From Streptococcus orisratti DSM 15617 (GTDB taxonomy: Bacteria; Bacillota; Bacilli; Lactobacillales; Streptococcaceae), in contig NZ_KB904464.1 in NCBI RefSeq assembly GCF_000380105.1, forward strand, positions 1-37,959: DNA of 37,959 nucleotides, in the 5' to 3' direction. Below the pieces are notes generated by a model, which worked only from the letters and a program-made list of their open reading frames with translations, was not told the DNA's origin and did no database searches. The stretch's first letter is position 1; every line of letters begins with the position of its first letter. The position numbers and the translations under genes were made by a program. This document shows, in pieces, positions 16,637 through 27,428 of this stretch.

Positions 16637-16665
16637 ATTTTACCATATCTCAAGTTTTTTGACAA
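16637..16665 (-). promoter_or_regulatory. murA promoter
   Basis: Minus strand: -35 TTGTCA (16660-16665), exact 17-base spacer, -10 TAAAAT (16637-16642) with an extended TGG. One of the best promoters in the window; it lies 40 bases before the murA start. Confidence 0.75.
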
Positions 16666-16702
16666 ATATCAGAGACAAGGCTACTTTGTAAACAACATCA
16701 AC

Positions 16703-16743
16703 AAAAAACTCTCTGCTGGCAATTACGATTTCAGCAGAGAGTT
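16703..16743 (-). terminator. Intrinsic terminator after pknB
   Basis: Perfect 12-bp stem (AACTCTCTGCTG 16707-16718 with CAGCAGAGAGTT 16732-16743), 13-base loop, then T residues on the minus strand, directly behind the pknB stop codon. Confidence 0.85.
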
Positions 16744-16748
16744 AAATT

Positions 16749-18662
16749 TTATCGTGTTGAACTTGATTCTGTTTCAGTTGATGAACTCTCACTACTACTT
16801 GATGAGGTCTCAGTCGAGGATTCCTGTGATGTTGAAGTCGAAGATGACTCAGAACTTGATTCCTCGGTCGAACTCGATTCTGTTGTTGTAGCGTATAGAT
16901 AGAGAATAATGTTACTCGTATCTGTGACATCTATCTCTGTCCCATAATAAGGTGTTTGTGCAGATACCAATACCGAACTTTCTGGTTCATGTACTTCAAT
17001 GTATCCACTCGCTGATGAGGTGCTTGGTACATAAGCCTTAATACGTGAAGACTTAATTCCTAGAGCTGTCAATGTATTTACAGCTTCAGCATAGGTTAGA
17101 TTTGTCACTAGTGGCATCGTCACTGAACCAGCAACAGCTACCGTAAAGCTAATCGTAGCATTTTCAGGATCAACTGTTGCTTTAGCTTCTGGGCTTTGGC
17201 TAATAATTGTACCAGCCTCGTAATCAGTTGTTGATACCTCTTCAACTGTGATGTTATCTTCTGATACACCATAGGTCTTGGTCAACTCTTGGATAGCATT
17301 TTCATAATTTTTGCCTACATAATTTGGCATTGTAAAGCCCGATGTTCCTGTAGAAACGTATATATCAATTTTTGAACCTTCACGTTTCTTCGTACCAGCT
17401 GTCGGATTCGTCTTGATAACATGATTTTTTTCAATCTGATCACTTGCAGTTTCGTGAACTTCGCCAACCTTTAAGCCTGCACTCTCAATCTTAGTTTTAG
17501 CCACTTCAAGACTAGCATTCGTCACATCAGGAACACTAACAGTAGTTGGATTATTTAAGATAAGATAGGTAAATATAGCCACACCTAACAAAAACAAGGC
17601 TACAAAGACCTTTGTAAAGGTGTTAAAATAGTTATGTTTTCGAGCCTGTTTGTCTTTTTGAGACTGCTCCGTCTCTATTTTGTTAGCTGGTGTAGGAGGG
17701 ATTTGCCTTTCTTTCTTTTCCTTTTGCTTCTCCAATAATTGTTCTGTTGATTGGGAAGGTTTGGCAAGAGCAGCCTTAGGTAAGGGCTTAGTGTTCTCAG
17801 TGTCTTGAAAAACTAATTTGGGTTCACGACTACGATTATAACTCAACGCCGTCATCAAATCACGACTCATTTCAAAAGTTGACGCATAACGATCGCTAAG
17901 TTTTTTCGCAGTTGCCTTAATCACAACATTTTCTAAAGCCTGTGGAACGTTCTTATTTTCAGCGATAATGGATGGTAGAGGTTTTTGAAAATGTTGCAGT
18001 GCAATTGTCACTGCTGAGTCGCCATCATAAGGAATATGACCTGTCAGCATTTCAAAAAGCATAATCCCCATAGCATAGATATCACTCTGAACAGTTGCTT
18101 TAGAGCCACGCGCCTGTTCTGGAGAGAGATAATGAACTGAGCCAAGCATAGAATTTGTCTGAGTAAGACTGGTTTCTGCAAAGGCAACTGCAATACCAAA
18201 ATCCGTAACCTTGACAGTGCCTGTCTTCGTTAAGAGGATGTTTTGTGGTTTCAAATCTCGGTGGACAATCCCCTTTTGGTGGGCAAGTGTCATAGCCGAT
18301 AAGACTTCTTCCATAATGCGAACAACTTCTGTATTTGATAAAGGTGCACGATCATGGATATACTTTTTTAGGTCAGCGCCGTCAACATATTCCATCACAA
18401 GGAACTGCTGCCCGTCTTCTTCTCCAATATCTCGGATTGCAACAATATTAGGATGATTTAGTTCTGCCATCGCTCTCGCTTCCCTCTGAAAGCGAGCCAC
18501 AGCAATCTGATCTGTCTGATAATTTGTCCTAAGAACCTTAATAGCAACTTCTTCGTTGTCCAAAATCAGATCATTAGCCAGATAAACATCCGCCATACCG
18601 CCACGTCCGATAGATTTGAGGATCCGATAACGACCAGCAAATAATTTGCCAATCTGAATCAT
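16749..18662 (-). CDS. pknB: PASTA-domain Ser/Thr protein kinase (StkP/PknB)
   Basis: The 637-residue membrane kinase regulates cell division and wall synthesis. The N-terminal kinase domain has the G loop GRGGMADVY (19-27), Lys42, HRDLKPQN (134-141) and DFG (154-156). A basic juxtamembrane stretch follows, then a membrane segment (about 347-368, [18 protein letters not shown]). Outside the cell I count three PASTA repeats (starting near [16 protein letters not shown] and MPLVTNLT), one fewer than the four of pneumococcal StkP. The last 45 residues are almost pure Ser/Thr/Glu. The start overlaps the stop of the phosphatase gene stp by one base, so kinase and phosphatase are made together. Confidence 0.95.
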   Translation of the reverse strand: MIQIGKLFAGRYRILKSIGRGGMADVYLANDLILDNEEVAIKVLRTNYQTDQIAVARFQREARAMAELNHPNIVAIRDIGEEDGQQFLVMEYVDGADLKKYIHDRAPLSNTEVVRIMEEVLSAMTLAHQKGIVHRDLKPQNILLTKTGTVKVTDFGIAVAFAETSLTQTNSMLGSVHYLSPEQARGSKATVQSDIYAMGIMLFEMLTGHIPYDGDSAVTIALQHFQKPLPSIIAENKNVPQALENVVIKATAKKLSDRYASTFEMSRDLMTALSYNRSREPKLVFQDTENTKPLPKAALAKPSQSTEQLLEKQKEKKERQIPPTPANKIETEQSQKDKQARKHNYFNTFTKVFVALFLLGVAIFTYLILNNPTTVSVPDVTNASLEVAKTKIESAGLKVGEVHETASDQIEKNHVIKTNPTAGTKKREGSKIDIYVSTGTSGFTMPNYVGKNYENAIQELTKTYGVSEDNITVEEVSTTDYEAGTIISQSPEAKATVDPENATISFTVAVAGSVTMPLVTNLTYAEAVNTLTALGIKSSRIKAYVPSTSSASGYIEVHEPESSVLVSAQTPYYGTEIDVTDTSNIILYLYATTTESSSTEESSSESSSTSTSQESSTETSSSSSESSSTETESSSTR

Positions 18663-19399
18663 TAAAAGTCCTCACTTTCGACATGAACAAGGGCAACTGT
18701 AATATTGTCAAGCCCTCCGCGATTGTTAGCTAAGTTAACAAGTTCCCGACTCTTCTCATCTGGAGTCCCAGGCCCAATCAGAGTCCCAACGATTTCTGAA
18801 TTACTAATCATATTGGTTAAACCATCGCTATTAGCAACGAGATAATCACCTTTTTCCAATTCTTGATAGCCTAAATCAGGTTGAACAGGCTGGGCTTGTC
18901 CAATTGACTGTGTGATGATATTCTTCTGAGGATGACTAGCCGCTTCTTCCTCTGTCAATTGACCAGCTTTAACCAGTTCATTCACCAAGGAATGATCGCT
19001 CGTCAAGAGAGTGTAATGACCATCGCGGACAAGACCAATACGAGAGTCCCCAATATGAGCAAATACAGCTGTTTGACCAACAAGTGCGATAGCTTCGACC
19101 GTTGTTCCCATTCCTTTGTATTCTTCTGTTTGACCTAAATCGTAGATATGTTTATTTTCAGATTCAAGAGTCACTAAAAACCAATCGCGAATTTGTTCTG
19201 GCTCGGTAAAATCCGTATTAACCCAGGCACGCCCCAAGTCTGTAACCGTCATTTCGCTAGCAATATTACCCGCTCGATGACCACCCATACCATCCGCCAG
19301 TACAATAAGCGTAATGCCTTGTTTATTATCAAATCGATTAATAAAATCCTGATTATTTGAGCGTCGTTGCCCAATATCTGTAACAAGTGAAATTTTCAT
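18662..19399 (-). CDS. stp: PP2C-type Ser/Thr phosphatase, partner of PknB
   Basis: With the start at 19399 ([18 protein letters not shown], good GAGGAAAG site) the protein has 245 residues, the normal length. A longer frame to 19522 overlaps rsmB and adds unrelated residues, so it is rejected. The metal-binding motifs are [26 protein letters not shown] and GGLDNITV. It removes phosphates from PknB and its targets in the cytoplasm. It lies between rsmB (upstream) and pknB (downstream) and overlaps pknB by one base. Confidence 0.95.
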   Translation of the reverse strand: MKISLVTDIGQRRSNNQDFINRFDNKQGITLIVLADGMGGHRAGNIASEMTVTDLGRAWVNTDFTEPEQIRDWFLVTLESENKHIYDLGQTEEYKGMGTTVEAIALVGQTAVFAHIGDSRIGLVRDGHYTLLTSDHSLVNELVKAGQLTEEEAASHPQKNIITQSIGQAQPVQPDLGYQELEKGDYLVANSDGLTNMISNSEIVGTLIGPGTPDEKSRELVNLANNRGGLDNITVALVHVESEDF

Positions 19400-19436
19400 A
19401 TTCTTTCCTCTGACTGTGTCAGTTTCCTCCTTGATT

Positions 19437-20768
19437 TTACAAGATGCGTTTGACTTGTCCAATAAAGAAACCATCTGTTTGGTACTGCTCAGGTGAGATG
19501 GCAATACAGCCATTTTTGACAATACTTTCTTCTGGATGACTCAGTTTTACTTGTTCAAAATTAGGATGGGTTTCCAAAAATTTTTCAATAACTTGGAAAT
19601 TTTCCTCATCAAAAATTGTACAAGTGCTATAGGTTATTATACCACCTTTACGCAAGGTTTGGCAAACGCTATCAAGAATTTGCAATTGGATTTCTTGCAA
19701 AGTTGAAAAATCTTGATTATTTTTATTGTATTTAATATCTGGCTTACGGCGGATCAAGCCTATCCCAGAACAAGGTGCATCCACCAAAATTTTATCAAAA
19801 CTATCTGATTCAAAATTTTCATGAACTGTGCTGGCATCAAGTTTTTGGGTGCTAATCTTATCCGCCACATGCAGGCGGCGAGCATTCTCCTCAATCAGCT
19901 CCAATTTGTGCTCATACAAATCAAGGGCGGTAATATGACCACTAGTCAAGTAAGAAGCCATATGCACAGTCTTACCACCCGGCGCCGCACAAGCATCTAA
20001 AATTTGCTCATCTCCCTTAATTGCAAGAGTTGGAGCAACTAGCTGACTGGATTCGTCCTGAATAGTAATTTCTCCATCAGTAAAATATGCTGACGCTGCA
20101 AACTGACCCGATGACTTAACCAAGCCAACCGGTGACAACTGAGAAGGGATTGCTCCTGTTGCCGCAGCAATTTCTTCTATCTTTTCAGGATGCGTTACGC
20201 GAATACTAGCCTTATTGCGAACATAAAGACTAGCCAGAATAGCAATCGCTCGGTCCTCACCATATTGCTCGCTGAGCTTTTTCACTAGCCAGACAGGCAC
20301 TGAGTAAAGAACTGACAGCCGCTTATTCTTTCTTTTGATGCTTGACGGATCTGGTAGAGGCTCCTTGGAAGCACGGCGAAGCACTGCATTAACAAGTTTT
20401 TCGGCGCCTTGCTTGTTACCACGATTTTTGGCAATAGCGACAGCATCATTGACCACTGCATGAGCAGGAATTTTATCCAGGTAGAGCAACTGATAAAAAC
20501 TGACCATGAGCAGGTAATAAACCCATGGCTCTAGCTTGTCACGGTCAGCGATATAGTGAGCCAGATACCATTCCAGTGTAATTTTGCGTGCTACAGTTCC
20601 ATAGACCAATTCAGTCACTAATGCCTTATCCTTTGAGGACATGGCAGAGCTTTTTAACACATGGTTGAGGGCAATGTTAGTGTAAGCAGCCTTGTCAAAG
20701 ACATTCTCCAATACAAGCAATGCTGTGCCACGTGCCGTTTTCTTCCAATTATTTGCCAAGGACGTCAC
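19437..20768 (-). CDS. rsmB: 16S rRNA (cytosine-967-C5)-methyltransferase
   Basis: The 443-residue protein joins an N-terminal NusB-like RNA-binding domain (about 10-135) to a Rossmann methyltransferase. The methyltransferase has the SAM motif [11 protein letters not shown] and the two cysteines needed for m5C chemistry in DAPCSGIG and [10 protein letters not shown]. It methylates C967 of 16S rRNA. Its start overlaps the end of fmt by about 20 bases, and it is followed by stp. The fmt-rsmB-stp-pknB order is conserved in many Firmicutes. Confidence 0.95.
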   Translation of the reverse strand: MTSLANNWKKTARGTALLVLENVFDKAAYTNIALNHVLKSSAMSSKDKALVTELVYGTVARKITLEWYLAHYIADRDKLEPWVYYLLMVSFYQLLYLDKIPAHAVVNDAVAIAKNRGNKQGAEKLVNAVLRRASKEPLPDPSSIKRKNKRLSVLYSVPVWLVKKLSEQYGEDRAIAILASLYVRNKASIRVTHPEKIEEIAAATGAIPSQLSPVGLVKSSGQFAASAYFTDGEITIQDESSQLVAPTLAIKGDEQILDACAAPGGKTVHMASYLTSGHITALDLYEHKLELIEENARRLHVADKISTQKLDASTVHENFESDSFDKILVDAPCSGIGLIRRKPDIKYNKNNQDFSTLQEIQLQILDSVCQTLRKGGIITYSTCTIFDEENFQVIEKFLETHPNFEQVKLSHPEESIVKNGCIAISPEQYQTDGFFIGQVKRIL

Positions 20769-21684
20769 CTACTTCAAGCGTACGGCCAACACCGTTTAAG
20801 AAATCTGTGATACCCATTCTTGGCTTACCGGCAGGCTGAACCGTTTTGAGAGCGATAGCACCGTCATTTGTTGCCACGACAAGCATTTTCTTAGTTTTCT
20901 TGATGATTTCACCTGGTTGCCCATGTCCTTCTACTAACTCTGTCTCATAAATTTTAAAACGTTCACCATTTAAGAGCGTATGTGCGACAGGCCAAGGATA
21001 CATTCCGCGTACTTGATTGAAGACATCACGTGCTGACTTAGCCCAGTCAATGCGTTCTTCTTCTGGTGTGATATTTGGAGAAAAAGTGGCTTGGCTTTCA
21101 TCTTGTGGCTGCGGTTTTAACTCCCCAATGATATAAGAAGGCAAGGTTTCAAGTAAGAGGTCCCGACCAACTACAGCTAGTTTTTCAAACATCGTACCAA
21201 CATTGTCTTCATCTGTAATTGGAATCGAGGTCTTTGCTACCATATCGCCAGCGTCCATTTTTTGTACCATTTCCATGATAGTCACGCCAGCTTCCTTTTC
21301 ACCATTGATAATGGCGTAATGAATGGGAGCTCCACCGCGATACTTGGGCAAAAGCGAAGCATGAACATTGACCGCAAATTTCACAGAATTAATAAGTTTC
21401 ATTGGTAAAAATTGACCAAAAGCTGCTGTTACAATACCATCTGCTCCAAGCCCAATCAATTCCTCCATTTCCTGCGAACCAGATAATTTCTCGGGTTGGT
21501 AAACTGGCAGATTATTGGCTAAAGCGACCTCTTTAACTGGCGTCATCTTGATAACTTTCTTCCGACCAACAGCACGATCGGGCTGAGTGACTACCGCCAC
21601 TATCTCGTAACGCTTATCAGCTAGCAGACCTTTGAGAACTGTTGCTGAAAAATCAGGAGTTCCCATAAAAATCAATTTTGTCAT
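20749..21684 (-). CDS. fmt: Methionyl-tRNA formyltransferase
   Basis: The 311-residue enzyme formylates initiator Met-tRNA using 10-formyl-tetrahydrofolate. Landmarks: the start [17 protein letters not shown], the catalytic region [16 protein letters not shown] (Asn/His) and a C-terminal OB-like domain. The start at 21684 gives the usual N-terminus; the frame extends 16 codons further upstream without family support. A candidate promoter with an inverted repeat lies between it and priA, so fmt-rsmB-stp-pknB may have its own transcript. Confidence 0.95.
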   Translation of the reverse strand: MTKLIFMGTPDFSATVLKGLLADKRYEIVAVVTQPDRAVGRKKVIKMTPVKEVALANNLPVYQPEKLSGSQEMEELIGLGADGIVTAAFGQFLPMKLINSVKFAVNVHASLLPKYRGGAPIHYAIINGEKEAGVTIMEMVQKMDAGDMVAKTSIPITDEDNVGTMFEKLAVVGRDLLLETLPSYIIGELKPQPQDESQATFSPNITPEEERIDWAKSARDVFNQVRGMYPWPVAHTLLNGERFKIYETELVEGHGQPGEIIKKTKKMLVVATNDGAIALKTVQPAGKPRMGITDFLNGVGRTLEVGDVLGK

Positions 21685-21826
21685 AACTATTTCTATTTTT
21701 CCTTTCAAGACAGTTTTTCTGCCCGTTTCCATCCGATAGTCTTCTAGCCTAATTTTAGGACAAGGGTGTGAACCACAAGGTTTTCAAAATTACCAAAAAG
21801 TTAAACTAAAAGAATGTACTACTGTT

Positions 21827-21863
21827 AGTATAACACAGCTCTTGAATTTCTGACCTTCAAGAG
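21827..21863 (-). promoter_or_regulatory. Candidate promoter with inverted repeat upstream of fmt
   Basis: Minus strand -10 TATACT (21827-21832). The region where a -35 would lie is spanned by the inverted repeat CTCTTGAA/TTCAAGAG (21839-21846 with 21856-21863, nine-base spacer). There is no T run after it, so an operator is more likely than a terminator for priA. The rest of 21685-21872 shows no gene. Confidence 0.4.
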
Positions 21864-21872
21864 ACCTTGTGC

Positions 21873-24263
21873 TCACATAAAACTCTGCGGCTCATGGTCA
21901 ATAAACAGGCGTAATTCCCTGTTTTCTGACAACTGCGTCCAATCTAAAATCTGATTGAGTACTTTTTCTAAACGATCCTCAAAGCGATATTTGACAATAA
22001 TTTGATAATGATACAAGTTGTGTGTCCGCGCTACAGGCTTTGGTGTTGGCCCTAAAATTTTGATTTTATCAGACAACTGGCTACGTAGCACTTGTAAGAC
22101 CTCAAAAGATTTGCGAACAACAGTCTGTTCATCCTTATGTGACAAGGTCAAACCAACCGTAAAATAATAAGGGGGATAACCAAGTTGCCTACGAATCCCC
22201 ATCTCATAAGCATAAAATGCTTCATAATCCTGTTGTTGCGCCAATTGAATGGCATAATGTTGGGGATTATAGGTCTGAATAAGCACTTCTCCCTCTTTTT
22301 CAGCCCGACCTGCGCGACCTGCAACCTGGGTGAGAAGTTGAAAAGTTCTCTCTGAGGCTCTAAAATCAGGAAGATTAAGAGAAGTATCCGCATTCAAAAC
22401 ACCAACTAGAGTAACATTAGGAAAGTCCAGACCTTTGGCAATCATCTGGGTTCCTAGTAAAATGTCAGCCTCATAAGCACCGAATTTGTCCAAAATTTTC
22501 TGATGAGCCCCCTTCTGACGGGTCGTATCCACATCCATACGTAGAATTCGCGCCTCAGGAAGAACTTCTTGTAACTCATCATAAGCCTTCTGCGTTCCCG
22601 TACCGTAGTAGCGAATGCTCCGACTCTGACAATTGGGACAAGTGCGGGGAATTGGCTTTTCAAAACCACAATAATGACAATTCATGGTCTTAGTGTCCAT
22701 ATGCAAGGTCAATGAAATATCACAATTAGGACAATCATCCACATAACCACAATCACGGCACATGATAAAACTGGAGTAGCCACGACGATTGAGCATCAGA
22801 ACTACTTGTTCTTGCCTTGCCAAACGTTCACGAATCTTATCAAGTAAAACAGGTGTAAAATTACTTACCTCCTGCTTACCAACAAAATCTCTAAAATCTA
22901 TGATCTCGACTTTTGGAATACGTGCCTTTGGATTTGCCCTTTGACTCAATTGCAAGAAATTATAAACGCCACGACTTGCTCGTGCTCGACTTTCAATAGC
23001 TGGAGTTGCAGATCCTAACAAGAGTACTGCATTATGGTAGTTAGCTCTCAGAGCCGCTACGTCACGGGCGTGGTAGCGTGGGTTAGACTCTTGCTTATAA
23101 GTCGCCTCATGTTCCTCATCAATGATGATAGCACCTATATTTTCTAAGGGACTGAAAATAGCAGAGCGAGCACCTACAACGACACGGGCTTTCCCAGATT
23201 TAATTTTACGCCACTCATCAAATTTCTCACCATCTGACAAGCCTGAGTGCATAATTGCAACCTGCTTTCCAAAACGCGAAATAAAACGATTCGTCATTTG
23301 CGGTGTCAATGAAATTTCAGGAACCAAAACGATGGCCGTTTTCCCCATCTTTAAGACTCTGTCAATAATATGTAAGTAAACCTCCGTCTTTCCAGAACCC
23401 GTAATTCCTTCAAGTAAGAAAGGTTTAGATTTCTGACCAATTTGACTCGTCACCCTTTCCACCACAGCTGACTGTTCTTCATTCAAACTTAAAAAGGCTG
23501 TCGTTTCAACTTCAAAATAATCTTCCGATCGGCTGACTTCTCTTTCAGTGATGATTAGCAATTCATTATCAATAAAAAACTTAACCACTTCTCGTGAAAA
23601 AAGCTGGTACAAATCAGATAACTTTCCATCTTCTTGATGGTTCAGCAAATAGTCACGCAGGGCTAAACGCTTCTTAGCACGTGTAGTAATTTCTGACACA
23701 GACAGTGCGGATAAGTTCGGGCGATACCATTTCTCCGTCTTGACGTTTTTTTTGTCCTTGGCCAAATAGTCAACAGTAATCTTACCAGTCTGTACCAACC
23801 GTCCCAACTGACGTTGCTGCTCTGTAGTCAGGTTAGAAAAGAGTTGACGTTCCTTACCGCCAAAAATAGTCTGATATTCCTGCTCCGTTAGCTTCTTGGT
23901 AGGCAACAACAACTTATCATATTGAGAATTGAGAAGGCTTGGAATCATGGATTTGAGGATGGAAATCTTATAAGAGAATACTGTGTGACGTAGCTGCTCT
24001 GCTAACAATAATTGTTCTTCATTCAAAACCGGTTCAAAATCCAGAACTCCAACGACCTCTTTGAGATCAGCGCTAGCATTTTCCAAAACCTCAGAAAACC
24101 CAACCACAAAACCTTGTAAAAGACGATTGACACGTCCAAATGGAACGTGAACACGCGACCCTAGAGAAATCTGATCAACTAAATCATCAGGCACAATATA
24201 AGAAAAAGGCTTATCTGTCTGCATAAGTGGCACATCGACGATAATTTGGGCAATTATTGGCAT
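21873..24263 (-). CDS. priA: Primosomal replication helicase PriA
   Basis: With the start at 24263 (MPIIAQIIVDVPLMQTDKPF, strong GAAAGGAG site) the protein has 796 residues. It has an N-terminal DNA-binding region, the Walker A motif GITGSGKTEVYL, DEEH (Walker B), the zinc-binding cysteines (CRDCGYVDDCPNC, CHYCGF, CPNC) and helicase motifs VGVLNADTSL and QVAGRAGR. It restarts stalled replication forks. A strong hairpin-T terminator stands only about 28 bases before the start codon, so priA is probably expressed by read-through or controlled attenuation. Confidence 0.95.
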   Translation of the reverse strand: MPIIAQIIVDVPLMQTDKPFSYIVPDDLVDQISLGSRVHVPFGRVNRLLQGFVVGFSEVLENASADLKEVVGVLDFEPVLNEEQLLLAEQLRHTVFSYKISILKSMIPSLLNSQYDKLLLPTKKLTEQEYQTIFGGKERQLFSNLTTEQQRQLGRLVQTGKITVDYLAKDKKNVKTEKWYRPNLSALSVSEITTRAKKRLALRDYLLNHQEDGKLSDLYQLFSREVVKFFIDNELLIITEREVSRSEDYFEVETTAFLSLNEEQSAVVERVTSQIGQKSKPFLLEGITGSGKTEVYLHIIDRVLKMGKTAIVLVPEISLTPQMTNRFISRFGKQVAIMHSGLSDGEKFDEWRKIKSGKARVVVGARSAIFSPLENIGAIIIDEEHEATYKQESNPRYHARDVAALRANYHNAVLLLGSATPAIESRARASRGVYNFLQLSQRANPKARIPKVEIIDFRDFVGKQEVSNFTPVLLDKIRERLARQEQVVLMLNRRGYSSFIMCRDCGYVDDCPNCDISLTLHMDTKTMNCHYCGFEKPIPRTCPNCQSRSIRYYGTGTQKAYDELQEVLPEARILRMDVDTTRQKGAHQKILDKFGAYEADILLGTQMIAKGLDFPNVTLVGVLNADTSLNLPDFRASERTFQLLTQVAGRAGRAEKEGEVLIQTYNPQHYAIQLAQQQDYEAFYAYEMGIRRQLGYPPYYFTVGLTLSHKDEQTVVRKSFEVLQVLRSQLSDKIKILGPTPKPVARTHNLYHYQIIVKYRFEDRLEKVLNQILDWTQLSENRELRLFIDHEPQSFM

Positions 24264-24286
24264 AGTTCTCCTTTCATATTCGATTA

Positions 24287-24321
24287 AAAACAAAACAAGC
24301 TAAGAATCCTCAGCTTGTTTT
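24287..24321 (-). terminator. Terminator or attenuator just before priA
   Basis: Ten-bp stem (AAAACAAGCT 24292-24301 with AGCTTGTTTT 24312-24321) followed on the minus strand by GTTTTT. Upstream, CTCAGCT (plus-strand 24343-24349) can pair with AGCTGAG, which covers part of the hairpin's 5' arm and loop (24309-24315): a possible antiterminator. Confidence 0.7.
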
Positions 24322-24441
24322 TATGTGAAAACGTCGGCAGCTAGCTGAGCAACCATCTGTATTTTACAGACTGTGACAGCCCAATAAGGCTAATAAGAGA
24401 AATTCTATCGAGTAAAATCATTTTGAAATTACCCTTTGCGA

Positions 24442-24759
24442 TTAGATTTTTTCGCCCTCCTCTTCTTTTTCCTTGGCGATTTGTTCTTTAATCTTTCGTT
24501 CTTCCTCTTCCTTAGCACGACGCTCTGCTTCAATACGGGCAGCGACAGCCGCACGTTTAACATCTGGGGCAGGGTGAATCGTTACATTTCCAGACTCAAT
24601 TTCTTCAAGAGCACGAAGGGTTGATTTCACAGATTTAAACTCCTGGGTTGGCTCAGCACCAGCTTCCAATTCATGGGCACGTTTGGCTTGAAGAATACAA
24701 AGGGAATACTTTGAAGGCACTTTATCTAACAAGGTGTCAATAGAAGGTTTTAACATCAT
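24442..24759 (-). CDS. rpoZ: RNA polymerase omega subunit
   Basis: The 105-residue protein opens with [20 protein letters not shown], the streptococcal RpoZ signature, and contains QAKRAHEL. The C-terminal third is highly charged (Glu/Lys/Arg-rich coiled coil). Omega helps RNA polymerase assemble and, in other bacteria, shapes the ppGpp response. It follows gmk by 25 bases on the same strand, the universal gmk-rpoZ pairing, and is followed by a 178-base leader with the terminator before priA. Confidence 0.94.
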   Translation of the reverse strand: MMLKPSIDTLLDKVPSKYSLCILQAKRAHELEAGAEPTQEFKSVKSTLRALEEIESGNVTIHPAPDVKRAAVAARIEAERRAKEEEERKIKEQIAKEKEEEGEKI

Positions 24760-24784
24760 AACATTTATCTCTTTTCTAACTAGT

Positions 24785-25432
<648 letters not shown>

Positions 25433-25460
25433 TCAGACCTCAATTAAGTTTCTCCTTCCT

Positions 25461-25489
25461 AGTTTAGCAGAAAGAGTACTTTTTTTCAA
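25461..25489 (-). promoter_or_regulatory. gmk-rpoZ promoter
   Basis: Minus strand: -35 TTGAAA (25484-25489), 17-base spacer, -10 TAAACT (25461-25466) preceded by TGC. Downstream in the leader, AGGTC/GACCT plus TTTTT (about 25423-25441) could form a short attenuator. Confidence 0.7.
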
Positions 25490-25589
25490 GGTATTTATCA
25501 GAAAGAAGTCCATTCCCCGCTGGCACTTCGTTACACAAAGTTTTAAGTAAGATTCTAACTTTCAACTCCCTTGAAATGTATTTTTGGAA

Positions 25590-25623
25590 AATGAAAAGAG
25601 GTTGAAGAAATCTCAACCTCTTT
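25590..25623 (-). terminator. Intrinsic terminator after rny
   Basis: Eleven-bp stem (AAAGAGGTTGA 25595-25605 with TCAACCTCTTT 25613-25623), seven-base loop and T-rich tail on the minus strand, 15 bases after the rny stop codon. The interval 25400-25638 otherwise holds only the gmk leader and promoter. Confidence 0.8.
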
Positions 25624-25638
25624 CTTAATTCAATATAC

Positions 25639-27246
25639 CTATTTAGCATAATCAATAGCACGCATTTCACGGATAACAGTGACTTTAATATTACCTGGAT
25701 AATCAAGATTATTTTCAATTTTCTCACGAACCTTATGCGCTAAAACAGTTACTTGATCGTCTGAAACCTTATTTGGTTGAACCATAATGCGGATTTCACG
25801 ACCAGCTTGAAGAGCATATGCTTGTTGAATCCCCTCAAAGCTTGTAGCGATTTCTTCCAAATCACGTAAACGTTTGATGTAGTTTTCCATTGATTCATTA
25901 CGAGCGCCTGGGCGAGCTGAACTGAGGGCGTCGGCTGCCGCAACTAGAACAGCGATAACACTTTCAGGCTCAACATCACCATGGTGACTGGCAATGGTAT
26001 TAACAACGACTGGGTGTTCTTTGTACTTACGAGCAAATTCAGTCCCAATTTCAACGTGACTACCTTCTACCTCACGGTCAATAGCTTTGCCCATGTCATG
26101 CAAGAAACCAGCTCGGCGAGCAAGATCAACATTTTCACCAAGTTCACCAGCTAAAATACCAGCTAGCTTACCGACTTCCACTGAGTGGCGCAGCACATTT
26201 TGACCATAAGAGGTACGGAATTGAAGACGTCCCATAATCTTGATAAGATCTGGGTGAAGATTAGGTGCTCCAATTTCAAAGGCAGCAGCTTCACCATACT
26301 CACGAATACGGTTATCCATCTCAAGACGATTTTTCTCAACTAACTCTTCAATACGAGCTGGATGGATACGACCATCTGAAATTAAGGCTTCTAAAGTCAT
26401 TCGAGCAATCTCACGACGGATAGGGTCGAAACCAGAAAGTACAACAACCTCTGGTGTATCATCAATAATGACATCAATCCCTGTTAAGCTTTCAAGAGTA
26501 CGAATATTACGACCTTCACGACCAATAATACGTCCCTTCATGCTATCATCTGGCAGCTGAACTGTAGTTATGGTTTGTTCAGTCACATACTCACCAGCCA
26601 TACGCTGCATAGCCTGTGCCAGAATATTCTTTGCAGTCTTGTCAGACTTATCCTTGATTTCACGTTCTGCTTCTTTGATACGAGTTGCGATTTCATGCGT
26701 TAGCTTATTTTCAACGTCCGTCAAAATCACTTCACGTGCTTCAGCAATGGTCATCATTGCTACTTTTTCAAGTTCTACTTGTTTTTGCTCTTCTAATTCT
26801 GCAATATTTGCTTCGCGCTCATTAATATGTTTAGATCTATCGGTCAGACTTTGTTCTTTACTGTCCAGCGTTTTTTCCTTGCTGGCCAGATTTTCGTCCT
26901 TTCGGTCAAGAGAAGACGCTCGTTCAGTCAAACGAGTTTCCATCTGTTTGAGCTCTTGTCTTTCAGACTTAAATTCTTTTTCAATCTCTTCACGATATTT
27001 TCTAGCTTCTTCCTTTGCTTCCAATAGCAATTCCTTGCGATATGCTTTGGTTTCACGCTCTGCCGATTGTCTGATATGGTTGGCTTCCAATTCAGCCTTG
27101 CCACGCAGATTAACAGCATCTTGTTCAGCGTTCAAAAGAGTCAGCTCTGCAGCCTCTTTCGCAGACTTGAGTCTAACCGAAATTAGTGCATAACCTAGTA
27201 TCAAACCAATGAGGGCAAAGACGATTGCTAATATAACATTCAACAT
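25639..27246 (-). CDS. rny: Ribonuclease Y
   Basis: The 535-residue endoribonuclease starts mRNA decay at the membrane. It has an N-terminal membrane anchor (about 3-24, [19 protein letters not shown]), a long charged coiled coil (about 28-205), a KH domain with [12 protein letters not shown] and an HD domain with HDMGKAID and ASHHGD. Length and motifs are normal. It is transcribed from a TTGAAT/TATGAT promoter that diverges from luxS, and ends in its own terminator. Confidence 0.96.
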   Translation of the reverse strand: MLNVILAIVFALIGLILGYALISVRLKSAKEAAELTLLNAEQDAVNLRGKAELEANHIRQSAERETKAYRKELLLEAKEEARKYREEIEKEFKSERQELKQMETRLTERASSLDRKDENLASKEKTLDSKEQSLTDRSKHINEREANIAELEEQKQVELEKVAMMTIAEAREVILTDVENKLTHEIATRIKEAEREIKDKSDKTAKNILAQAMQRMAGEYVTEQTITTVQLPDDSMKGRIIGREGRNIRTLESLTGIDVIIDDTPEVVVLSGFDPIRREIARMTLEALISDGRIHPARIEELVEKNRLEMDNRIREYGEAAAFEIGAPNLHPDLIKIMGRLQFRTSYGQNVLRHSVEVGKLAGILAGELGENVDLARRAGFLHDMGKAIDREVEGSHVEIGTEFARKYKEHPVVVNTIASHHGDVEPESVIAVLVAAADALSSARPGARNESMENYIKRLRDLEEIATSFEGIQQAYALQAGREIRIMVQPNKVSDDQVTVLAHKVREKIENNLDYPGNIKVTVIREMRAIDYAK

Positions 27247-27301
27247 GTCTCTACCTCAATATAATTTTTAGATTTCCTAATAGAAAGCCATCTTTTAGTC
27301 T

Positions 27302-27330
27302 ATCATAAAAAACCATTTTTCACAATTCAA
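27302..27330 (-). promoter_or_regulatory. rny promoter
   Basis: Minus strand: -35 TTGAAT (27325-27330), 17-base spacer, -10 TATGAT (27302-27307). It lies back to back with the luxS promoter, and an inverted repeat overlaps its -35. Confidence 0.65.
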
Positions 27331-27336
27331 AATTGT
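27322..27336. promoter_or_regulatory. Inverted repeat between rny and luxS promoters
   Basis: ACAATT-CAA-AATTGT: two 6-bp arms with a three-base spacer. It covers the -35 of rny and lies just upstream of the luxS -35 region, so one bound regulator could affect both genes. The motif is short and AT-rich, so chance is possible. Confidence 0.35.
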
Positions 27337-27357
27337 AAAGCGTTTTAATGAAATTTA

Positions 27358-27366
27358 TGGTATGAT
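27358..27366 (+). promoter_or_regulatory. luxS promoter (extended -10)
   Basis: TGG-TATGAT on the plus strand, 62 bases before the luxS start; no good -35 is seen. The luxS start has a GAAAGGA site. Confidence 0.6.
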
Positions 27367-27428
27367 GGTGTCAGAAAATAATTTATCTTGCAACTGCAAA
27401 TAAGTAAAAAACTGAAAGGAAATCACAT

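Noticed and set aside
19400..19522. N-terminal extension of the PP2C phosphatase
   Set aside because: The extra 41 residues overlap rsmB, do not resemble PP2C proteins, and the ATG at 19399 has a good binding site.
25464..25727. Minus-strand frame of 87 codons after rny
   Set aside because: It overlaps the rny 3' end, the rny terminator and the gmk promoter; no protein family features.
26570..27193. Plus-strand frame of 207 codons inside rny
   Set aside because: It is the mirror of the RNase Y coiled coil, rich in Ser/Leu/Phe as expected from the antisense of Lys/Glu codons, and has no start signal.
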